Source of the DNA: Bacteroidota bacterium
GTDB taxonomy: Bacteria; Bacteroidota; Ignavibacteria; Kryptoniales; JAKASW01
NCBI GenBank assembly: GCA_021789755.1
Contig: JAJYJD010000146.1
Location: forward strand, 1 to 8,531
DNA: 8,531 nt
Reading direction: 5' to 3'
The translations under genes and the position numbers were made by a program. Every line of letters begins with the position of its first letter. Position 1 is the stretch's first letter. A model generated the notes under the pieces. It was not told where the DNA came from, did no database searches, and saw only the letters and a list, made by a program, of their open reading frames with translations. Positions 1 to 5,777 of this stretch are shown here, piece by piece.

Positions 1-765
1 TATCTGCTCGATCAGCATCTCGAAAGGTTCTTTTTTTCAGCCAACGCGATTGGTATTAAGCCCCCTTTTTCGAAAGAAGACCTGAAGCAGCTCCTGATCA
101 GGCTCGGCGTTGAGTCCGGTAAGAAGAATTTCATCGCACGGTTCTTTGTCTCCCGCGGCCACGGGAGCATGAGCGTCTACCCTCACGAAGTCATCTCACC
201 CAATCTCTACGTTGTGATCGGAAAATTTTCACCGACTCCCGAGCGGTATTTCAAGACCGGGATGATAGCGGCAACAAGCCCCACACAAATGCGACCGCCG
301 ATATCTCCGCAGGTCAAATCCGTGGATTACCTTTCAAACGCCTTGATGGAACTGGCGGCGAAGGCGACCGGTGCGGATTCGGCAATAGGTGTGGACGCAG
401 CAGGCAATCTCACCGAGGGCTCCAATAAGAACGTGGTGGTGGTCGGCAAAGATAGGATATTACGGATACCTCCCCCCGAGAAAATTCTGCGCGGGACAAC
501 TCTTGCAAGGGCGATCGAAATGTCCGAATATCTGAAGAAAAGGAAAATCATTTCCGCGATAAGCGTCGAGAATATTCCCATCTCCGATGCGTACAACGCC
601 GAGGAGATACTTTTCTTCAGTACTTCTTTTTTTGTTGCACCGGTCGTAAAATACGACGGGCGAACAATCGGCGACGGCAAACCTGGAAAGGTCTGGAAAG
701 CATTCCACGACCTCTTCAAGAAGGATATCAAGTCTAATAAGAAAGTTTTAACTCCGGTCAGGTAA
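1..765 (+). CDS. Class IV PLP aminotransferase (BCAT / D-amino-acid transaminase family), 5'-truncated
   Basis: The frame is open from base 1, so the gene starts left of the window; the ATG at 169 is internal. The visible 254 residues begin with the family block LDQHLERFFFSANAIGI, followed by the RG-containing segment FVSRGHGSM. The Schiff-base lysine is in VKSVDYLSNAL (residue 106 of the visible part). LTEGSNKNVVVVG supplies the glutamate (139) that in this family contacts the pyridine nitrogen of PLP, and PPPEKILRGTT is the usual phosphate-side turn. The end, FFSTSFFVAPVVKYDGRTIGDGKPG, matches the family C-terminus. Family members are about 280-310 residues, so roughly 30-50 are missing. 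The enzyme moves an amino group between an amino acid and a 2-oxo acid in the cytoplasm. The middle region reminds me more of D-amino-acid-transaminase-like members than of classical IlvE, but substrate and stereochemistry cannot be settled here; aminodeoxychorismate lyase is another class IV possibility. The stop lies 8 bases before argH, suggesting co-transcription. Confidence 0.9.
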   Translation, partial: YLLDQHLERFFFSANAIGIKPPFSKEDLKQLLIRLGVESGKKNFIARFFVSRGHGSMSVYPHEVISPNLYVVIGKFSPTPERYFKTGMIAATSPTQMRPPISPQVKSVDYLSNALMELAAKATGADSAIGVDAAGNLTEGSNKNVVVVGKDRILRIPPPEKILRGTTLARAIEMSEYLKKRKIISAISVENIPISDAYNAEEILFFSTSFFVAPVVKYDGRTIGDGKPGKVWKAFHDLFKKDIKSNKKVLTPVR

Positions 766-773
766 ATCAGGAA

Positions 774-2165
774 ATGCCAAAACTCTGGGGCGGAAGATTT
801 ACGAAAAGCGTCACTAAGCTGATGGGCGAGTTCAACGATTCTCTTCCCTTCGATAAGAGACTGTGGAAAGAAGAAGTCGAGGCTAGCAGAGCCTACGCCG
901 CGGCACTCGCAAAGGCCGGTGTGCTTTCGAAATCCGACCGGGCAAAGATCGTGAAGGCTCTGACGGAAATCGGGAAAGAGCTTTCAGCCGGCGGCTTCAT
1001 CTTCATGCCTGAAGACGAGGATATACATACGGCTATCGAAAGAAGGCTGGTAGAGAAAGCCGGCGATGCGGGCAAGCGAATCCACACAGGCAGAAGCCGG
1101 AACGAGCAGGTCGCGACCGACGAAAGAATATTCCTGAAATCCGCGAACATCGAAGCCGGCGAGTCGATTCGCAATCTCCAGACTTGTGTCCTCGCCCTGG
1201 CCCGGAAAACTGCCGCCGACATTCTCCCCTCCTACACACATCTCCAGCAGGCTCAGCTTATAAGGCTCGGCCATTACTTTTTGTCCCTCTTTTTCATGCT
1301 TGAGAACGACAGACAACGTTTTGCTGATCTCGAGCAACGGCTTGACGTGCTGCCGCTGGGCGCAGGAGCGGTAGCAGGCTCCACGGTCAAGCTCGACAGG
1401 GATCTCTTGAGGCGGGAGCTGAATTTCGCCGAACTCTCGCCGAACAGCATAGCGGCGGTGAGCGACCGGGATTTCATTAACGAATTTCTCTTTGCCGCGG
1501 CGCAGACGCTGGTCCATCTCAGCAGGTTTGCCGAGGACCTCATTACGTGGAGTTCGACCGAGTTTTCATTCGTGGAGCTCGATGACGCTTACTCGACCGG
1601 CAGCAGCATGATGCCGCAGAAGAAGAACCCGGACTCGCTCGAGCTGATCAGGGCAAAAGTTGCCCGTTCTATCTCGAACCTGAACACTCTCCTCACGCTT
1701 CAGAAGGGGCTTCCGCTCACTTATTCGAAGGATTTGCAGGAAGACAAAGAACCCCTTTTCGATTCTTTCGACACGCTGACTTCGACGCTGAGAGTCTTCA
1801 CCGGGGTAATTTCTACACTGAAAATTCGACGACAAAATCTCCTGCGTAACACCGACGATTCGATATACGCTACCGACATCGCGGACTATCTGGTCGAAAA
1901 GGGAGTCCCGTTCCGGAAAGCCCACGAGATTGTCGGTAAACTTGTTCTGTCGGGCACCGCGAAGGACAAACTGCTCAGGGATTTCGCTCCCGATGAACTG
2001 AGAGACATCTCCGATTTATTCGACGAAGATTACCGTAAAATCTTTGACCCCACAAGATCCGTGGAGAGACACGACGTCTACGGCGGTACGAGCCTCAAAA
2101 GAGTAAACGAGCAAATGGAGCTTGCCGGTAAAATGCTGGCAAAGAAGAAGCTTCGCCGGAGATGA
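774..2165 (+). CDS. argH: Argininosuccinate lyase
   Basis: Cleaves argininosuccinate to arginine and fumarate, the last step of arginine synthesis; a cytoplasmic homotetramer in the aspartase/fumarase superfamily. The 463 residues are full length. The N-terminus MPKLWGGRF is the classic ArgH start and fixes the ATG. EDEDIHTAIERRL (80-92) and KRIHTGRSRNEQVATD (101-116) are substrate-binding blocks. YTHLQQAQ (154-161) carries His156, the expected catalytic or charge-relay histidine. GSSMMPQKKNPD (276-287) is the superfamily signature, with the catalytic serine at the start of the mobile loop (probably Ser277). YGGTSLKRV is the usual C-terminal element. One oddity is LPSYTHLQQAQLIR where most ArgH proteins have PGYTHLQxAQP, giving Gly-to-Ser and Pro-to-Leu changes beside the active site. 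The only Shine-Dalgarno-like sequence, AGGA at 769-772, is one base from the ATG, closer than usual. The stop overlaps the helicase start. Identity is secure. Confidence 0.97.
   Translation: MPKLWGGRFTKSVTKLMGEFNDSLPFDKRLWKEEVEASRAYAAALAKAGVLSKSDRAKIVKALTEIGKELSAGGFIFMPEDEDIHTAIERRLVEKAGDAGKRIHTGRSRNEQVATDERIFLKSANIEAGESIRNLQTCVLALARKTAADILPSYTHLQQAQLIRLGHYFLSLFFMLENDRQRFADLEQRLDVLPLGAGAVAGSTVKLDRDLLRRELNFAELSPNSIAAVSDRDFINEFLFAAAQTLVHLSRFAEDLITWSSTEFSFVELDDAYSTGSSMMPQKKNPDSLELIRAKVARSISNLNTLLTLQKGLPLTYSKDLQEDKEPLFDSFDTLTSTLRVFTGVISTLKIRRQNLLRNTDDSIYATDIADYLVEKGVPFRKAHEIVGKLVLSGTAKDKLLRDFAPDELRDISDLFDEDYRKIFDPTRSVERHDVYGGTSLKRVNEQMELAGKMLAKKKLRRR
2162..2165 (+). other. ATGA start/stop overlap (argH / helicase)
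   Basis: The helicase ATG and the argH TGA share these four bases. A terminating ribosome can re-initiate here, which is the usual reading of ATGA junctions. GGAG touches the ATG directly (2158-2161), so it is too close to act as a normal Shine-Dalgarno site, making coupling the more likely route. Confidence 0.85.
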
Positions 2166-4405
2166 ACACTGATTTTCTAAGAGACCTCAATCCGGCCCAG
2201 TTATCGGCAGTCAAGTCCGTCGAGGGACCTCAGCTGGTTCTCGCCGGTGCCGGAAGCGGGAAAACCAAAGTCCTCACCTACAGGGTAGCATACCTCGTCT
2301 CGATCGGGGTGCCGTTCCATCATATCCTCTGTCTTACATTCACAAACAAAGCCGCAAATGAGATGAAGTCGCGCTCCGAGAAAATGCTGGGGATGAACGA
2401 GAGCGGCAGAGAGAGGAAATTGTACGGGTGGATGGGGACGTTCCATTCCCTGTTCGGCAGAATCCTCAGGATGGAAGCAGACAAACTCGGCTACACTTCA
2501 AACTTCACGATCTGCGACGAAGAAGATTCGCTGAAGATGATCAGGCAAATCCTGAAGGAGAGGAACTTATCCGAAGAGGTTTTTGCCCCTGCAGGCATCA
2601 GGTGGCAGATCAGCAAATTGAAAAACGGCCTCATACTGCCGTCGAAGTTCGAACAGTCGGCAAAGAGCAGGCTCGAGCAAGTTACGGCGGAAGTGTACGC
2701 GACTTACGACGACAGGCTGAAGAGAAACAACTCGATGGATTTCGACGACCTGCTGATAAAACCGATCATACTGTTCAACACGGATCGTGCATCGCTCGAG
2801 AAATACCAGACCAAGTTCAGATTCATTCTGGTTGATGAATACCAGGACACCAATCGGGCCCAGTACATGCTGCTTAAGCTCCTTGCCGAGAGGCACAGGA
2901 ACATTTGCGTTGTCGGCGACGACGCACAAAGCATCTACTCATGGCGCGGTGCCGACCTGCAAAACATACTGGATTTTCAGACCGATTATCCGGATGCCAA
3001 GGTCTTCAGGCTCGAGCAGAATTACCGTTCGACCGGGAAAATTCTGAAGGCCGCAAACTCCGTCATTGTTCACAATCAGCGGAAGCTCGACAAGGAACTG
3101 TGGACTGAGAACCGCGAGGGCGAACAGCTTTCAGTGCTGGAATGCGAAAGCGACAGAGACGAAGGCTACAAGATCGTACAGAAGATCAGAAACGAAAGCA
3201 TCAAAGACAAACTCCAGCTCAAGGATTTCGTCGTCCTTTTCAGGACTAACTACCAGTCACGCGCACTTGAGGAGGCTTTTAACCGGGGCGGGATACCATA
3301 TATAATCGTCGGAGGTGTGGCTTTTTACAAGAGAAAAGAGATCAAGGATCTCCTCGCCTACCTCAAGCTCATCTTGAATCCTCAGGACGATGCGTCGTTC
3401 CTGCGTGTGGTCAACTTCCCCGCCCGCGGCATCGGAGACGTTACAATTGATTACGTTAGAAGCTTCGCTTCCAAGCAGCAGCTCTCACTGCTCGAAGTTG
3501 CAGCGCGCGTGGAGGAGATCGTCGAAATACAGCCAAGGCAGAAGAATCAGCTGAGACAGTTCGCAGGGCTGATCGAGAAATACCGAAAGCTGAAGGACGG
3601 GCTTTCGATGAGCGAGCTTACGCGTTCGCTGACTGACGAACTCCAGATCGTCAGAACACTAAAGGACGAAAACACCGTCGAGTCCCAGAACAGAATGGAA
3701 AACATACAGGAATTCCTGGCGGGCATCGCAGAGTTTCAGGCGGATAACCCCGAGGGGACACTTCAGGACTATCTTTCGGAAGTCTCACTCGTCGCGGACG
3801 TCGACCGCTGGGATACCGACCGGAATTCCGTGACGCTGATGACCATACATGCGGCCAAAGGACTCGAGTTCCCGGTCGTTTTTGTGAGCGGGCTGGAAGA
3901 AGGCTTGTTCCCGATCGGATCGAAGGAGCAGGATGAACTTGAAGAAGAGCGAAGGCTTTTCTATGTCGCGATCACCCGCGCGAAGAAAAAAGTCTATCTG
4001 TCCTTCTCCAAGGAGCGCTTCCGCTACGGGAAACTTTCGTACCAGGTGCCGTCCAGATTCCTCGCGGAAATAGAGTCGGATCTCCTGGATCACGAACACG
4101 GCGCAAGGATTTCGTCCCAGCGTTCACTCTGGGAAACGCCTTCATCTTTCGATTCCCTTCGTCCATCGCTTGACAGTCTGCAGGGTGTTGACAAGATGGA
4201 CACCGGCCAGCATCCTGCGGAAAAAGAACGCGGCGCAGCTCAGCACATAAAGATCGGGACCGTCGTGGAGCACCAGTTCTTCGGCAAGGGGAAAGTCATT
4301 GAAATGTCCGGAAAGGGAGACAACGAGCGCGTGGTCGTGCTTTTCAACGCTAACCAGAAAAAACAGCTCATGGTGCGCTACGCCAATCTCCGCATCGTGA
4401 GATAG
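2162..4405 (+). CDS. ATP-dependent DNA helicase, UvrD/PcrA type (superfamily 1A)
   Basis: A 3'-5' helicase of the UvrD/PcrA/Rep group, which unwinds DNA in nucleotide-excision and mismatch repair and removes RecA or stalled complexes. All motifs are present in the 747 residues: Q-motif region LNPAQLSAV (9-17); Walker A AGAGSGKT (28-35, Lys34); Ia LTFTNKAANEM (58-68); Walker B VDEYQD (224-229); III GDDAQSIYSWRGA (252-264); IV LEQNYRST (284-291); V TIHAAKGLEF (561-570); VI RRLFYVAITRAKKK (597-610, arginine finger Arg606). After a poorly conserved linker (about 641-695), residues 696-747 (HIKIGTVVEHQFFGKGKVIE) form the C-terminal Tudor-like domain typical of PcrA/UvrD, which in PcrA binds RNA polymerase. 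Motif III has Ala where many Proteobacteria and Firmicutes have Asp (GDDDQS). The ATG overlaps the argH stop by 4 bases (ATGA), with GGAG abutting it at 2158-2161, so translational coupling is likely. Whether to call it uvrD or pcrA is a matter of convention, so no symbol is given. Confidence 0.96.
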   Translation: MNTDFLRDLNPAQLSAVKSVEGPQLVLAGAGSGKTKVLTYRVAYLVSIGVPFHHILCLTFTNKAANEMKSRSEKMLGMNESGRERKLYGWMGTFHSLFGRILRMEADKLGYTSNFTICDEEDSLKMIRQILKERNLSEEVFAPAGIRWQISKLKNGLILPSKFEQSAKSRLEQVTAEVYATYDDRLKRNNSMDFDDLLIKPIILFNTDRASLEKYQTKFRFILVDEYQDTNRAQYMLLKLLAERHRNICVVGDDAQSIYSWRGADLQNILDFQTDYPDAKVFRLEQNYRSTGKILKAANSVIVHNQRKLDKELWTENREGEQLSVLECESDRDEGYKIVQKIRNESIKDKLQLKDFVVLFRTNYQSRALEEAFNRGGIPYIIVGGVAFYKRKEIKDLLAYLKLILNPQDDASFLRVVNFPARGIGDVTIDYVRSFASKQQLSLLEVAARVEEIVEIQPRQKNQLRQFAGLIEKYRKLKDGLSMSELTRSLTDELQIVRTLKDENTVESQNRMENIQEFLAGIAEFQADNPEGTLQDYLSEVSLVADVDRWDTDRNSVTLMTIHAAKGLEFPVVFVSGLEEGLFPIGSKEQDELEEERRLFYVAITRAKKKVYLSFSKERFRYGKLSYQVPSRFLAEIESDLLDHEHGARISSQRSLWETPSSFDSLRPSLDSLQGVDKMDTGQHPAEKERGAAQHIKIGTVVEHQFFGKGKVIEMSGKGDNERVVVLFNANQKKQLMVRYANLRIVR

Positions 4406-4413
4406 GCGAGTCA

Positions 4414-4431
4414 CATCCGGGTCCACGGATG
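4414..4431 (+). promoter_or_regulatory. Stem-loop that includes the GNAT start codon
   Basis: CATCCG (4414-4419), loop GGTCCA, CGGATG (4426-4431) is a perfect 6-base-pair stem with a 6-base loop, and its 3' arm contains the entire ATG of the GNAT gene. In mRNA it would hide the start. A ribosome stopping at the helicase TAG (4403-4405) would cover bases into the 5' arm and open it, favouring coupled translation. The inverted repeat is seen directly; the role is inferred. Stems this short also occur by chance. Confidence 0.45.
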
Positions 4432-4911
4432 AAAATAGAAATTGTCCCTGTCATGACCGAAGACAAGGCATCTCTCGTTCTTGCAAAAGAACTGATCATC
4501 GAATACGCGAATTCTCTCGACTTCGACCTGGATTTTCAGAATTTCGACCACGAAGTCGCAAATCTCCCTGGAGAGTATTCAGAACCAGAGGGTCGGCTCT
4601 ACACGGCTTTACTTGACAACAAGCCCGCCGGTTGTGTAGCTCTCAGGAAAATCGACCGTGACATTTGCGAGATGAAGCGGCTGTACGTTCGACCGGAGTT
4701 CAGGGGAAAAGGAATTGGAAAGGCTCTCGCCGAGAAAGTGATAGCTGATGCGCGGGTGATCGATTACCGCAGGATGCGACTCGATACGGTACTATCCATG
4801 ACCGAAGCCATCGCCCTTTATAAATCGCTGGGATTTGTTGAGATCGAGAAATACAGGCTTAACCCTCTTCCGCACGCGGTCTTTCTGGAACTGGATTTGA
4901 CAAGCGGCTGA
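4429..4911 (+). CDS. GNAT-family N-acetyltransferase
   Basis: A 160-residue single-domain acetyltransferase of the Gcn5-related fold, predicted to move acetyl from acetyl-CoA to an amine; the substrate is unknown. EMKRLYVRPEFRGKGIGKAL (81-100) is motif A: a beta strand, then the CoA pyrophosphate loop R-G-K-G-I-G (92-97) and its helix. LDTVLSMTEAIALYKSLGFVEI (118-139) is motif B, with the Tyr131 that acts as general acid in many members, and the GF pair typical of GNAT C-termini. The strand YTALLDNKPAGCVALRKI (58-75) precedes motif A. It belongs to the common small-GNAT type with an LPGEYxxPEGRLY lead-in, whose members I know only as uncharacterised. The ATG is 23 bases after the helicase stop, has no Shine-Dalgarno site, and lies in the 3' arm of a stem-loop (4414-4431), so expression may depend on ribosomes finishing the helicase. 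It is the last gene of the plus-strand unit. Confidence 0.92.
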   Translation: MKIEIVPVMTEDKASLVLAKELIIEYANSLDFDLDFQNFDHEVANLPGEYSEPEGRLYTALLDNKPAGCVALRKIDRDICEMKRLYVRPEFRGKGIGKALAEKVIADARVIDYRRMRLDTVLSMTEAIALYKSLGFVEIEKYRLNPLPHAVFLELDLTSG

Positions 4912-4955
4912 GAGTACGAGATTTTGTGCCTCGTTCAGGAAAAGGATGTAAGCGC
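4912..4955. other. Convergent gap between GNAT gene and murI, no clear terminator
   Basis: This 44-base gap separates the 3' ends of two converging units. It holds a weak inverted repeat, ACGAG (4916-4920) and CTCGT (4930-4934), with a 9-base loop. Neither strand has a T tract after it, so I do not call a Rho-independent terminator. Ends may be set by Rho, by lengthy read-through, or by collision of the polymerases. Confidence 0.5.
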
Positions 4956-4959
4956 TTAC
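4948..4959. repeat. Perfect 12-base palindrome GTAAGCGCTTAC at the murI stop
   Basis: The sequence equals its own reverse complement and covers the murI stop codon (4956-4958). With flanks, ATGTAAGCGCTTACC matches the published Gram-positive CcpA cre consensus WTGNAANCGNWNNCW at all but the last base, and the AAGCGCTT core is typical of LacI-family operators. No promoter follows on either strand, so the significance is uncertain. About two perfect 12-base palindromes are expected by chance in a window this long. Confidence 0.4.
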
Positions 4960-5777
4960 CGGATTTCCCCGTTCGAGTAAATCTGAACCTTCCTCACAAA
5001 CTCCAGTTTTGTACCCAGAAACCTCTCAGCTATCTCGTTGAACTTCTGCGGGAAATCGCTGACGTAAAACTCATATCGTGGTCTTGATTCCTGTGTGTTA
5101 AGCATGTGAGTCGCCGAGAGGAGCTCATACGCCGACCGGGCAGTTGCTTCCCCCGCATCGACAAGTTTGACGCCGTTCCCGAGGATTCGCGAGATTACAT
5201 CCCGAAGAAGCGGATAGTGAGTGCACCCGAGGATCATCACGTCGATCCTGCCTGAGAACCGTGAAAGATATTCCCGCGCGATCAGCTCAGTCGCTTGATG
5301 GTCGAACATTCCCTCCTCGGCAAGAGGGACAAAGAGCGGGCAAGCCTGGGACATGATTTGAGTCTTTGCATCGATGCTTTTCAGCGCGCCTTCGTAAGCA
5401 CTCGAATTGATGGTCGAGAGCGTGCCGATAACACCGACCCCTCTCGGGCCCGTCTGGCGCATCGCCTCTTTTGCTGTCGGTTCGATCACGCCGATCGACG
5501 GCACCGTCGAATGCGATCGGACGACGTCCATCGCCAGTGCGGAGGCGGTATTGCAGGCAACCACGATCAATTTGACTCCCCGCGAAAGGAGGAATTTCGC
5601 ATCCTGTACTGCGTACTCCCTGACGACTTCCCCCGATTTGTTGCCGTATGGAACTCTCGCGGTGTCCCCGAAGTACACGATGTTCTCGCGCGGAAGGACC
5701 TTCATCAGCTGCCTTACGACAGTGAGGCCGCCGATGCCCGAGTCAAAAACACCGATTGGATTTTCCGGAGAGATCAC
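4956..5777 (-). CDS. murI: Glutamate racemase
   Basis: Interconverts L- and D-glutamate without a cofactor, supplying D-Glu for the peptidoglycan stem peptide in the cytoplasm. The 273 residues are full length for the family. The two-cysteine mechanism is visible: VACNTASA with Cys75 and GCTHYPLL with Cys185. FDSGIGGLTVV (11-21) carries the conserved Asp12-Ser13, and YFGDTARVPYGNKS (35-48) and VIGTLSTINS (116-125) are further substrate-pocket blocks. The start is GTG (plus 5775-5777), overlapping the glnD stop in a GTGA tetranucleotide; no ATG near the conserved N-terminus is a better choice and no Shine-Dalgarno sequence precedes it, so translation is probably coupled to glnD. The stop codon sits inside a perfect 12-base palindrome (4948-4959). 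The gene converges with the GNAT gene, 44 bases away. Identity is secure. Confidence 0.97.
   Translation of the reverse strand: MISPENPIGVFDSGIGGLTVVRQLMKVLPRENIVYFGDTARVPYGNKSGEVVREYAVQDAKFLLSRGVKLIVVACNTASALAMDVVRSHSTVPSIGVIEPTAKEAMRQTGPRGVGVIGTLSTINSSAYEGALKSIDAKTQIMSQACPLFVPLAEEGMFDHQATELIAREYLSRFSGRIDVMILGCTHYPLLRDVISRILGNGVKLVDAGEATARSAYELLSATHMLNTQESRPRYEFYVSDFPQKFNEIAERFLGTKLEFVRKVQIYSNGEIR
5774..5777 (-). other. GTGA start/stop overlap (glnD / murI)
   Basis: Read on the minus strand, GTGA contains the murI GTG start and the glnD TGA stop. The preceding bases (CATCCTGAA) offer no Shine-Dalgarno site, so murI translation probably depends on ribosomes completing glnD. Confidence 0.85.

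Noticed and set aside
169..171. ATG at 169 as the true start of the aminotransferase
   Set aside because: The frame is open back to base 1 and the 56 codons before it encode conserved family sequence (LDQHLERFFFSANAIGI), so the ATG is internal.
984..1517. 177-codon open frame on the minus strand inside argH
   Set aside because: It is antisense to conserved argH blocks and its peptide has no recognisable domain.
2146..2157. GAAGCTTC palindrome near the argH end, repeated at 8524-8531
   Set aside because: An 8-base palindrome occurring twice in 8.5 kb is not notable, and the first copy is within codons of argH.
4916..4934. Bidirectional terminator between the convergent genes
   Set aside because: The stem is only 5 bp with a 9-base loop and neither strand has a T run after it.
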